From positions 1 through 38,068 of the forward strand of contig CALFLO010000021.1 in the NCBI GenBank assembly GCA_937880175.1: a stretch of DNA of 38,068 nt. Direction: 5' to 3'. Source of the DNA: an uncultured Gluconobacter sp. GTDB taxonomy: Bacteria > Pseudomonadota > Alphaproteobacteria > Acetobacterales > Acetobacteraceae. The notes below the pieces were generated by a model. The model saw only the letters and a program-made list of their open reading frames with translations, was not told the DNA's origin and did not search any database. Shown piece after piece: positions 7,095 to 13,794 of the stretch; position 1 is the first letter of the stretch; the number at the start of each line of letters is the position of its first letter. The position numbers and the translations under genes are program-made.

Positions 7095-7288
7095 TGGACA
7101 ACAGGATCAGGGAACTGAGGCTCGGCCGTGACTGGAGTCAGAGCGATCTGGCGGACGTCCTGTCGGTCTCGCGCCAGACGGTCAATGCCATTGAAAATGG
7201 CCGCTACGACCCCAGCCTCCCCCTCGCATTCACCATCGCAAGGGTCTTTGGTCTTCGGATCGAAGACGTTTTTCAGCCGGAACTGTGA
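7094..7288 (+). CDS. short Cro/CI (XRE) family transcriptional regulator
   Basis: The 64-residue protein is a bare helix-turn-helix domain: IRELRLGRDWSQSDLADVL, then the recognition helix SVSRQTVNAIENGRYDPS, and the closing FGLRIEDVF. It belongs to the small HTH_3-type regulators of about 65 residues found beside small membrane proteins. It starts at 7094, overlapping the stop of the membrane protein gene, and ends 4 bases before the hydrolase gene. Binding of a dimer to the inverted repeat at 6691-6715 would give autoregulation; this is inference. It has no ligand or dimerisation domain of its own. Confidence 0.93.
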   Translation: MDNRIRELRLGRDWSQSDLADVLSVSRQTVNAIENGRYDPSLPLAFTIARVFGLRIEDVFQPEL

Positions 7289-7292
7289 CAGC

Positions 7293-8225
7293 ATGAGAAA
7301 CATCTTGCGGATACAAATCCTTTTCACAGTCGCTCTGGTCGCCATCTCCATGCCATTTGTCTCAACAGCCAGCCCTCCGTCTTCGTCCCTGCGGGTACAG
7401 GGGAATATCTCGGTTGCGACAGAGGGGGCCGGGCCGGATATTATCCTGATCCCCGGACTGGCCTCCTCGCGTGACGTCTGGGCCGATCTGGCTGCCAGAT
7501 TGCGACCGCACTATCGCCTTCATCTGGTTCAGGTCGCAGGCTTTGCCGGCACGCCTGCCCTACACGACCAACACCGGCAGGTCGCAGCCCCTGCCGCCGA
7601 GGCCATCGCAGATTACATCCAGCGCGAGCATATCAGGGCGCCCGTGATCATAGGCCATTCGCTCGGTGGCGAAGTGGCGCTCATGCTGGGCGCACGTCAT
7701 CCAGGACTTGCCAGTCAGTTGATCATTGTTGACGCTCTGCCCTTTTACACCTTGCTCTTCGATCCTGCGGCCACCAGCGAAACAGCCAGCCCCCGCGCAA
7801 CAGCGTTTCGGACCGCGCTGCTCGCCACACCGGACGCCCGGATGGAAGCCTCCCAGACCGCTACCATTGCACGTCTTGCCAAAAACGAGGCGGTCAGACC
7901 CTCTCTGGTCAGCGCGTTGCTCGCTTCAGACCGGCAGACCGTGGCGGATGCCACCTATGAGTTGATGACGACCGATCTGCGCCCCGAACTCAGCCATATC
8001 GCCGTCCCCGTTGACGTTATTTACGCGTATGACGCGCTCTATGGAGTGCCTGCATCGCAGATCGATGCGCTCTTCCACGCTGCCTATGCGGCGTCCCCAC
8101 AGGTCCGGTTCAGGCGCATTGATGGCAGTTTCCATTTCATCATGCTGGACCAGCCTGAAATATTTTCACGCGCTGTCCTGCACGCTCTTGAGCCAAATCG
8201 TTCAGAGAATTCGTCGTCTCCCTGA
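7293..8225 (+). CDS. exported alpha/beta hydrolase
   Basis: The 310-residue protein has an N-terminal signal peptide (about 1-27, MRNILRIQILFTVALVAISM...). An alpha/beta hydrolase fold follows: the HG-type oxyanion segment is IPGLASSRDVW (about 53-63), the nucleophile elbow is GHSLGG with S123, a candidate acid is D247 in VIYAYD, and the histidine is H281 in GSFHFIMLDQP. The substrate is unknown; esterase, lipase or lactonase activity is possible. It starts at 7293, 4 bases after the regulator gene, so it is the third gene of that operon and ends at a strong terminator. Secretion points to a periplasmic or outer-surface substrate. Confidence 0.88.
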   Translation: MRNILRIQILFTVALVAISMPFVSTASPPSSSLRVQGNISVATEGAGPDIILIPGLASSRDVWADLAARLRPHYRLHLVQVAGFAGTPALHDQHRQVAAPAAEAIADYIQREHIRAPVIIGHSLGGEVALMLGARHPGLASQLIIVDALPFYTLLFDPAATSETASPRATAFRTALLATPDARMEASQTATIARLAKNEAVRPSLVSALLASDRQTVADATYELMTTDLRPELSHIAVPVDVIYAYDALYGVPASQIDALFHAAYAASPQVRFRRIDGSFHFIMLDQPEIFSRAVLHALEPNRSENSSSP

Positions 8226-8257
8226 GATACTGTTTTGTGAAGCGGGTTCATAAGCGT

Positions 8258-8297
8258 AAAAAAAAAGCCGCCTTCCCGAACAGGAAAGGCGGCTTTT
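8258..8297. terminator. strong bidirectional rho-independent terminator
   Basis: GCCGCCTT (8267-8274) and AAGGCGGC (8286-8293) form a GC-rich stem, extended by CC/GG, flanked by a run of nine A on the left and TTTT on the right. It serves both the plus-strand hydrolase operon and the minus-strand hsp20 operon, whose ends face each other here. Confidence 0.93.
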
Positions 8298-8324
8298 CAT
8301 GGCCGAATACCGTGGAAATAAAGC

Positions 8325-8687
8325 CTATTTCAACGCAGCAATCGCCGTCATCTCCACGCGCCATTCCGGCACTGCCAGCTTTGCCTCAACCGTAGCGCGC
8401 GCTGGTTTGCTGGCCGTATCCAGCCATGCATCCCAGGCCCGGTTCATCGCACCGATTTCTCCGATATCCGTCAGGAAAATCTGTACCGACAGGATCCGGC
8501 TTTTGTCCGTCCCCAGCGACGCCAGCAGCGCATCGATCTGACGCAGGATGTCGATCGTCTGCCCTTCTGTGTCGAGGCTGGCGTCATCCGCAACCTGACC
8601 GGCCAGATAGGCCAGCCCGTTATGGACGACCACGCCCGCGAGGCGCTCTTCTTCAAGGTGACGGGAAATATCGGCGTTCTTGCTCAC
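8325..8687 (-). CDS. RidA family protein (enamine/imine deaminase-like)
   Basis: The 120-residue protein shows the RidA/YjgF fold pattern: LAYLAGQVADD in the N-terminal strands, an LASLGTDKSRIL helix-strand segment, VQIFLTDIGEIGAMNRAWDAWL, and the family's carboxylate-binding arginine in PARATVEAKLAVPEWRVEM. Classical RidA hydrolyses reactive 2-aminoacrylate-type enamines; this one looks closer to a divergent Rid subgroup, so the exact substrate is open. It starts with GTG at 8687, 23 bases after the DUF1150 gene, and is the last gene of the heat-shock operon. A stress role fits the idea that some Rid proteins act as chaperones when oxidised, but this is inference. Confidence 0.88.
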   Translation of the reverse strand: MSKNADISRHLEEERLAGVVVHNGLAYLAGQVADDASLDTEGQTIDILRQIDALLASLGTDKSRILSVQIFLTDIGEIGAMNRAWDAWLDTASKPARATVEAKLAVPEWRVEMTAIAALK

Positions 8688-8710
8688 GGGCGTGGACTTT
8701 CTGGCTGGAT

Positions 8711-8962
8711 TTACTGAAGCAGGGTCGGGATCATCTCATGCTCGAGGATCGCATCGAGTGCGCTTTCCTCGTCTTCCGCAACCGCCATGGGCGTGCCGTC
8801 GGCGGCATGGATGGCCACGACCAGTTCCCCGTCATGCATAACGGATTTGACATAGGCGAGGTGGGACATGCCCAGCGTCAGGAGCTGCGGCCCCGTGATG
8901 CGGCGCAGATCCGCAGGGAGTTTGTCGTCCGAACGATCACCGTTTTCGAAGGGATTGTTCAA
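8711..8962 (-). CDS. DUF1150 family protein
   Basis: The 83-residue protein matches what I know of DUF1150, small alphaproteobacterial proteins often encoded next to Hsp20 genes. A conserved core is visible in GMSHLAYVKSV and then VAIHAADGTPMAVAEDEE. Function is not known. The start is TTG at 8962; the Shine-Dalgarno AAGGA lies 7-8 bases upstream and no ATG is available nearby. It follows hsp20 after a 90-base spacer with a hairpin and precedes the RidA-like gene, so it is probably heat-induced with hsp20. Confidence 0.85.
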   Translation of the reverse strand: MNNPFENGDRSDDKLPADLRRITGPQLLTLGMSHLAYVKSVMHDGELVVAIHAADGTPMAVAEDEESALDAILEHEMIPTLLQ

Positions 8963-8978
8963 TTCAGGTTCCTTCTGA

Positions 8979-9005
8979 AGCCGGGTCAGTCCATGCTGCC
9001 CGGCT
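8979..9005 (-). other. intercistronic hairpin between hsp20 and the DUF1150 gene
   Basis: AGCCGGG and CCCGGCT pair perfectly around a 13-base loop, with possible outer CTGAA/TTCAG pairing. There is no U-run. It may protect the 3' end of hsp20 mRNA or lower expression of the two downstream genes. Confidence 0.55.
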
Positions 9006-9052
9006 CTGGGTTCAGTCTTTAAGAAATGTGGTTTGCTGTGACGAAAGCAGGC

Positions 9053-9565
9053 CTATTCGTCGTCGATATCGCGCGCGGGACGTGCGGTGCGCCGCGCCTT
9101 CACGACCGGCGTCACCACTTCATGGTTGACTGTCGGCCCCGGCGCCGGACTGCGCCGTCCCTGGGAAATCGCGATCCGCTTGACCCGCACTTCCGGTTCG
9201 GGACGCAGAAGGTCGATATGCAGGAGGCCATTATCAAGCCACGCGCCACCGATTTCGATGCCTTCCGCCAACACGAACGCCTTGTGGAACTGGCGAGCAG
9301 CAATCCCGCGATGCAGGAAAATGCGCCCCTGACTGTCATCTGCCTGACGTCCGCGGATCACGAGCTGGTTGTCTTCCTGCGTGATCTGCAGATCGTCCAT
9401 GACGAAACCCGCAACAGCCAGCGTAATGCGCAGGGCCGTGGAGCTGAGCTGCTCGATATTGTAGGGGGGGTAACCGTCGGACGTCGATTTGGCGGCACGC
9501 TCAAGCATCTGCTCGAGGTGATCGAAACCGAGGAACATCGGGGACGTGAACAGGCGACCGGACAT
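9053..9565 (-). CDS. small heat-shock protein Hsp20/IbpA family
   Basis: The 170-residue chaperone has an alpha-crystallin domain (about 32-122): YPPYNIEQLS, the LRITLAVAGF strand, GRIFLHRGIAARQFHKAF and the signature AWLDNGLLHIDL. The C-terminal IxI motif RIAIS (about 130-134) anchors neighbouring subunits in the oligomer. It binds unfolding proteins without ATP and hands them to DnaK/ClpB. The C-terminal tail is unusually long and basic (about 136-170) for an IbpA-like protein. ATG 9565 has AGGAGG 10 bases upstream, inside an RNA thermometer candidate. It is the first gene of hsp20-DUF1150-RidA. Confidence 0.95.
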   Translation of the reverse strand: MSGRLFTSPMFLGFDHLEQMLERAAKSTSDGYPPYNIEQLSSTALRITLAVAGFVMDDLQITQEDNQLVIRGRQADDSQGRIFLHRGIAARQFHKAFVLAEGIEIGGAWLDNGLLHIDLLRPEPEVRVKRIAISQGRRSPAPGPTVNHEVVTPVVKARRTARPARDIDDE

Positions 9566-9633
9566 AGGGCTAAAGCCTCCTCCATGAGCGAGACATACAC
9601 AGGGCCGGTCCCATCATGCGGCAACCGGCTGAC
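9566..9633 (-). promoter_or_regulatory. ROSE-type RNA thermometer in the hsp20 leader
   Basis: The roughly 68-base leader can form an upstream stem GCCGGU/ACCGGC and a start-proximal hairpin at 9575-9594. In the second, the motif UCGCU (complement of 9587-9591) faces AGGA of the Shine-Dalgarno with one bulged G: pairs G-C, U-G, C-G, U-A, C-G, bulge, C-G, U-A, loop CAUGG. U(U/C)GCU opposite the Shine-Dalgarno is the hallmark of ROSE elements, which keep hsp20 mRNA untranslated at low temperature and melt on heating. Confidence 0.8.
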
Positions 9634-9639
9634 CCTACG

Positions 9640-9667
9640 ATATGGTGTCCACCCCTGAGGATGCAAG
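9640..9667 (-). promoter_or_regulatory. sigma-32 (RpoH) type promoter of hsp20
   Basis: Read on the minus strand, CTTGCAT (9661-9667) is followed after 13 bases by CACCATAT (9640-9647). This agrees well with the RpoH pattern CTTGAAA-N13-CCCCATNT. The start site would fall near 9633, right at the beginning of the ROSE leader. Confidence 0.75.
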
Positions 9668-9756
9668 CTCTGCCCTCATGGGACGGCGCGGAAAACCTGC
9701 ACTCAAACCTCATCTTGGACTGGCATTCGGCGCCCGCGCTCGCTACATCGCAGGGC

Positions 9757-10311
9757 ATGAGCGAATTCGATTTCCTGTCCGGCATCGACGATGTGCCGCC
9801 CACCCCGATCCTGATCGCCCCCCAGCCCGTGCTGCGGGAGGTCACCCGTGACGTGCGTCCCGAAGACATCGCCTTCATCCGCGACCAGCTTCCGGGCATG
9901 TTTTCAGCCATGTACAAGGCTCCGGGCATCGGCCTCGCCGCCCCGCAGGTCGGCCTTGGCATGCGCTTTGCCCTGGTGGACGTGGCCGAGGAAGACGCCC
10001 CGCGCGAGCCTATGCTGCTGATCAATCCGGAAATCATTTCTGATTCCGATCAGCTCGCCGCACGCGAGGAAGGCTGCCTTTCCCTGCCGAACCAGTATGC
10101 CGAAGTCGTCCGCCCCGAATCGATCCGCGTGCGTTACCGCAATCTGGCGGGCGAGACGCTCGAGCGTGATGCGTCCGGCCTGCTCGCCACCTGCATCCAG
10201 CATGAGATGGACCATCTCGACGGCATCCTGTTCGTCGATCATCTCTCGACGCTCAAGCGCAACATGATCATGCGCCGCCTCGCCAAAGAGCAGAAACTCG
10301 GAAGGCGCTGA
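9757..10311 (+). CDS. def: peptide deformylase
   Basis: The enzyme removes the formyl group from the N-terminal methionine of new proteins. All three motifs are present: GIGLAAPQ (57-64), EGCLSLP (105-111, metal ligand C107) and QHEMDHLDG (148-156; metal ligands H149 and H153, catalytic E150). At 184 residues the size is normal. ATG 9757 is chosen because the protein then begins in the usual place, although no proper Shine-Dalgarno precedes it; the frame stays open further upstream. fmt follows after 6 bases, so addition and removal of formyl groups are co-expressed. The gene is divergent from hsp20. Confidence 0.96.
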   Translation: MSEFDFLSGIDDVPPTPILIAPQPVLREVTRDVRPEDIAFIRDQLPGMFSAMYKAPGIGLAAPQVGLGMRFALVDVAEEDAPREPMLLINPEIISDSDQLAAREEGCLSLPNQYAEVVRPESIRVRYRNLAGETLERDASGLLATCIQHEMDHLDGILFVDHLSTLKRNMIMRRLAKEQKLGRR

Positions 10312-10317
10312 TCTCCG

Positions 10318-11232
10318 ATGCGGCTGATTTTCATGGGAACGCCGGACTTCTCGGTTCCGGCGCTGCACGCCCTGCTCAAGGCAGGTCACGAGGTGGTCGC
10401 TGTCTATACGCAGCCGCCCCGCCCGGCAGGTCGCGGCAAGGCACTCCGCCGCTCGCCGGTCCATGAAGCCGCCGAAGCTGCCGGCATTGAAGTCCGCACG
10501 CCTGCGCGCGTCCGCCGCGACATCGCAGAACACGACGCCTTCGCCGCGCTGAACGCCGATGCTGCCGTGGTGGCCGCCTATGGTCTCATTCTGCCGAAAG
10601 CGATGCTGGACGCCCCGCGTCTGGGCTGCCTGAACATCCATGCGAGCCTCCTGCCCCGCTGGCGTGGTGCCTCGCCCATCCAGTCTGCCATCCTCGCAGG
10701 AGATGCCCGGAGCGGCGTCTCCATCATGCAGATGGACGAGGGCCTCGACACCGGCGCGGTCCTGCTGGAGGAAGCCACTCCCATCAGAGCGAGCGATACC
10801 GCGAGCACGCTGCACGATCGCCTGTCCGAAATCGGTGGCCGTCTGGTTGTCCGTGCGCTCGCCGAACAGCCGAAACCGGTGCCGCAGCCCGAAGACGGCG
10901 TCACTTACGCCGAACGCCTGACCCGCGATCATGGCCGCATCGACTGGACCCGGAGTGCCGCCGAGATCGACCGCCAGATCCGGGGCCTGACCCCATGGCC
11001 CGGCGCGTTCACGACGCTCGACGGCACTGTCCTGAAAATCGGCACAGCCACCCCGCTGCCTGGCGAAACGCACGGCGCAGTTCCCGGCACGACGCTGGAC
11101 GACGCCCTGACCATTGCCTGCGGAAACGGTGCCCTGCGCATCGATCGCCTGCAAAAACCCGGACGCAGCATGATGTCCGCCACCGATTTCCTGCGTGGCC
11201 AGCCCCTCCCGAAAGGGACGCGCCTTGTCTGA
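10318..11232 (+). CDS. fmt: methionyl-tRNA formyltransferase
   Basis: The enzyme transfers a formyl group from 10-formyl-tetrahydrofolate to Met-tRNAfMet. The 304-residue protein has an N-terminal formyltransferase domain beginning LIFMGTPDFSVPAL, the catalytic motif LNIHASLLPRWRGASPIQ (about 101-118) and MQMDEGLDTGAV with the conserved aspartate. The C-terminal tRNA-binding domain follows after TYAERLTRDHGRIDW. The length is typical. It is between def and truA; its last 8 bases overlap the proposed truA start. Confidence 0.97.
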   Translation: MRLIFMGTPDFSVPALHALLKAGHEVVAVYTQPPRPAGRGKALRRSPVHEAAEAAGIEVRTPARVRRDIAEHDAFAALNADAAVVAAYGLILPKAMLDAPRLGCLNIHASLLPRWRGASPIQSAILAGDARSGVSIMQMDEGLDTGAVLLEEATPIRASDTASTLHDRLSEIGGRLVVRALAEQPKPVPQPEDGVTYAERLTRDHGRIDWTRSAAEIDRQIRGLTPWPGAFTTLDGTVLKIGTATPLPGETHGAVPGTTLDDALTIACGNGALRIDRLQKPGRSMMSATDFLRGQPLPKGTRLV

Positions 11233-12028
11233 CACGCAGACCGTAGCACCCACCGGTCTGAACCGCTGGGCGCTGCGTATCGAATATGACGGCACCGGTT
11301 ATGTCGGCTGGCAGAAACAGCATGAAGGCACGTCCATTCAGGGCCTGATCGAAGCCGCAGCAGCGAAACTGGTGCGCAACCGCCTTGTCCCGAGCATTAC
11401 GGCCGGGCGCACGGATGCAGGCGTTCATGCCGCAGGGATGGTCATTCATCTCGACTTTCCGGATGACGCCCCGATCGACGCCCGCCAGATCCGTGAAGGC
11501 ATGGGCTACCATCTCAAGCCGCATCGGGTCGTGGTGCTCGAAGCCGCGAAGGTTAGCCCTGAATGGAACGCGCGGTTCTCCGCTACGTGGCGTAGCTACC
11601 GCTTCACGATCCTCAACCGCGTCGCCCGCCCCGGCCTGATGGAAAACCGCGTCTGGCACATCAAGCGCCCGCTGGATGTGGAGTTGATGCAGCAGGCTGC
11701 GAACCATCTCCTCGGCCCGCATGACTTCACGTCTTTCCGCGCTGTCGCCTGTCAGGCGAGAAGCCCCGTCCGCACGCTGGACGTTCTGGATATCCACCGC
11801 GACGGCGATCTGGTCATGATCGACACGAAGGCACGCTCCTTCCTGCACCATCAGGTCCGCAATATGGCTGGCACCCTGATGATGATCGGCTCACGCCAGT
11901 GGCCGGTCGAAAAGATGATCGATATTCTGGAAGCGAAAGACCGTGCCGCAGCAGGGCAGACTGCGCCCCCTGAAGGGCTTTGCCTCATGGCCGTTGGCTA
12001 CCCCGAAGACCCGTTCCAGTCGGTCTAG
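11225..12028 (+). CDS. truA: tRNA pseudouridine(38-40) synthase
   Basis: TruA makes pseudouridine at positions 38-40 of the tRNA anticodon arm. The 267-residue protein contains RIEYDGTGYVGWQ near the N-terminus and the catalytic motif AGRTDAGVHA with D64. Later it has FLHHQVRNMAGTL. I chose TTG 11225 because GGGA lies about 8 bases upstream; this overlaps the end of fmt by 8 bases. An in-frame GTG at 11195 is the alternative. It ends in CTAG shared with the stop of the opposing membrane protein gene. Confidence 0.95.
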   Translation: MSDTQTVAPTGLNRWALRIEYDGTGYVGWQKQHEGTSIQGLIEAAAAKLVRNRLVPSITAGRTDAGVHAAGMVIHLDFPDDAPIDARQIREGMGYHLKPHRVVVLEAAKVSPEWNARFSATWRSYRFTILNRVARPGLMENRVWHIKRPLDVELMQQAANHLLGPHDFTSFRAVACQARSPVRTLDVLDIHRDGDLVMIDTKARSFLHHQVRNMAGTLMMIGSRQWPVEKMIDILEAKDRAAAGQTAPPEGLCLMAVGYPEDPFQSV

Positions 12029-12648
12029 GACGAAAGTCCGAGCAGGTCGATGATGGCGTTGTAATGGGGAGGCAGTAGCCACAACACCCAGAGCAGCCCC
12101 GCGACCGGCAGGGTCTGTAACAGGGTCATGACGAAAGCCTGCCACCCGGTTGTTACAAGCCCGACCTTGGTCACATACCAAGTCAACCATAACGTATAGA
12201 GTTGCGCTCCGAAGGCGAGACCCCCAAGCGCCTGACTAGAGGCTGCGGCCCCCGGCATCACGAGATGCAGCACCCCCTGCGCCATGATCAACATCGCCAG
12301 TGGCAGCCATCCGCACCACAGTGATGCCGTGGCATAACGCGTCCACAACCCCTTGCGGCTTAGAACCACCGCATAAAGCTCCGACACCACGAGCTGCAAC
12401 AGCGTGCAGACCAGCGGCACCACAGCCCGCACCAGTCCCATGATCCGCTCTGCGGACGGCAGCAGGAACGCCATCCACACACCAATGACCGCAAGCGCGA
12501 CCGTCGGCGCCAGAGCGGCGAACAGCGCGCCCGCTCCCGGAGCGAAACAGTTGATCCCTTCGGACCGCCCCCGACCCAGCAGCCACACGCCCAGAGGAAT
12601 GGCCATGGTCCCGGAGGGTGGAAACGAACCCGGCCGTCGGGAATTCAC
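12025..12648 (-). CDS. hypothetical polytopic membrane protein coupled to dapE
   Basis: Not recognised. This 207-residue protein has about five hydrophobic helices (roughly 38-62, 72-95, 108-130, 141-163 and 177-199), few charges and no clear motif. It starts with GTG at 12648, overlapping the dapE stop (GTGA), so it is translated in tandem with dapE; ATG at 12606 is an alternative start. Its stop and the truA stop share the four bases CTAG. Lying last in dapD-dapE, it might move a diaminopimelate-related compound, but nothing in the sequence shows this. Some acetic acid bacterial genomes seem to keep an unnamed membrane protein here; I cannot confirm it. Confidence 0.72.
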   Translation of the reverse strand: MNSRRPGSFPPSGTMAIPLGVWLLGRGRSEGINCFAPGAGALFAALAPTVALAVIGVWMAFLLPSAERIMGLVRAVVPLVCTLLQLVVSELYAVVLSRKGLWTRYATASLWCGWLPLAMLIMAQGVLHLVMPGAAASSQALGGLAFGAQLYTLWLTWYVTKVGLVTTGWQAFVMTLLQTLPVAGLLWVLWLLPPHYNAIIDLLGLSS

Positions 12649-13790
12649 AGTCCGTATCCTTCCATGAACGCAAGATAGATCCGCGTCAGATCCTCCAGCG
12701 TCCCAAGCTCAACATTCTCGTCACGCTTGTGCATGGTCGCGCCAACAAGCCCGAATTCCGCGACCTCGCAGTATTGCGAGATGAAGCGCGCATCCGACGT
12801 CCCGCCGCCCGTATCAAGCCGGGGCGTGCGTCCCGTCACTGTGCGCACGGCCTCCGACAGACACGTCACCGCATCCCCCGGCTGCGTCAGGAACGCCTCA
12901 CCGCTGATCGACACCTGCACGTCCGCCCGGGGCGCATGACGCCGGACGACATCCTCAATCCACGCCGTCAGAGCGGCCCCGGTATGCAGGTCATTGAACC
13001 GGATATTCAGCCGTCCGACCGCGTTTCCCGGAATGATGTTGGTCGCCGCGTTTCCGACATCGATGCTCGTGACCTGAAGGGAAGACGGATCGAACCACTC
13101 GCTCCCCGCATCCAGTTCCCGTGCCGTCAGTTCGGAAAACGCTGCCAGAAGACGATGGACCGGATTATCCGCCAGATGCGGATAGGCCACATGCCCCTGC
13201 GTCCCGTGCACGGTCACGACAGCATTCATACTGCCCCGCCGCCCGATCTTGATGACATCGCCCAGCGCTTCGGGATTCGTAGGTTCGCCCAGAACACAGA
13301 AATCCGGAAGTTCATCCCTTTCCGCCAGCCATTCAATGACCGGCTTCGTACCGAAATGCGCCGGACCTTCCTCGTCCCCCGTAATCAGCAGAGAGACGGA
13401 ACCCTTCAACGGCCCCTGCTCCAGACGCCGCGCAACAGCAGCCACGAAGCAGGCCACCCCGCCCTTCATGTCCGCAATTCCGCGTCCATAAAGCCGACCG
13501 TCCCGGATGACGGCCGCAAACGGGTGATCCGCCCAACCTTCGCCCGGCGGCACGACGTCCGTATGTCCCGCAAAACAGAGCGACGGATGCCCTTTCCCGA
13601 GCCGCGCGTAGAGATTGGGCGTCGGCGCATCGGTGGGGCCAAAAGGCAGGTGGAACGTCTCGAACCCCATTCCCTCCAGCACAGCCGCCAGAAGCGCCTG
13701 CGCCCCGCCATCCGCCGGGGTTACAGACGGACAGCGCAGCAGATCCCGCGCCAGCGCCACAGGATCCGTTGGGAAAGTTGATCCCGTCAC
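12645..13790 (-). CDS. dapE: succinyl-diaminopimelate desuccinylase
   Basis: DapE cleaves N-succinyl-LL-diaminopimelate in the succinylase branch of lysine/peptidoglycan precursor synthesis. It is an M20-family di-zinc hydrolase. Visible ligands and catalytic residues are the histidine and aspartate in FAGHTDVVPPG, the aspartate in GRGIADMKGG, the glutamate pair in TGDEEGPA, the glutamate in LGEPTN and the last histidine in ATMHKRDENV. GTG 13790, 4 bases after the dapD stop, gives 381 residues, which matches the family; the frame stays open upstream inside dapD but that would be too long. It is the second gene of dapD-dapE-membrane protein. Confidence 0.96.
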   Translation of the reverse strand: MTGSTFPTDPVALARDLLRCPSVTPADGGAQALLAAVLEGMGFETFHLPFGPTDAPTPNLYARLGKGHPSLCFAGHTDVVPPGEGWADHPFAAVIRDGRLYGRGIADMKGGVACFVAAVARRLEQGPLKGSVSLLITGDEEGPAHFGTKPVIEWLAERDELPDFCVLGEPTNPEALGDVIKIGRRGSMNAVVTVHGTQGHVAYPHLADNPVHRLLAAFSELTARELDAGSEWFDPSSLQVTSIDVGNAATNIIPGNAVGRLNIRFNDLHTGAALTAWIEDVVRRHAPRADVQVSISGEAFLTQPGDAVTCLSEAVRTVTGRTPRLDTGGGTSDARFISQYCEVAEFGLVGATMHKRDENVELGTLEDLTRIYLAFMEGYGL

Positions 13791-13794
13791 AGGA

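Noticed and set aside
7128..7292. Extended N-terminus of the alpha/beta hydrolase.
   Set aside because: The extension overlaps the whole regulator gene in another frame and would bury the signal peptide; the ATG at 7293 starts directly with it.
9904..11295. Minus-strand open frame of 463 codons opposite def and fmt.
   Set aside because: It covers the catalytic motifs of two certain enzymes on the other strand, has biased composition and no recognisable domain.
12618..13781. Long plus-strand open frame (387 codons) opposite dapE, and a similar one of 362 codons opposite dapD (13615-14703).
   Set aside because: Both are antisense shadows of well-identified genes. Their products are Arg/Pro/His-rich, as expected from reading GC-rich codons backwards, and have no motif or ribosome-binding site.
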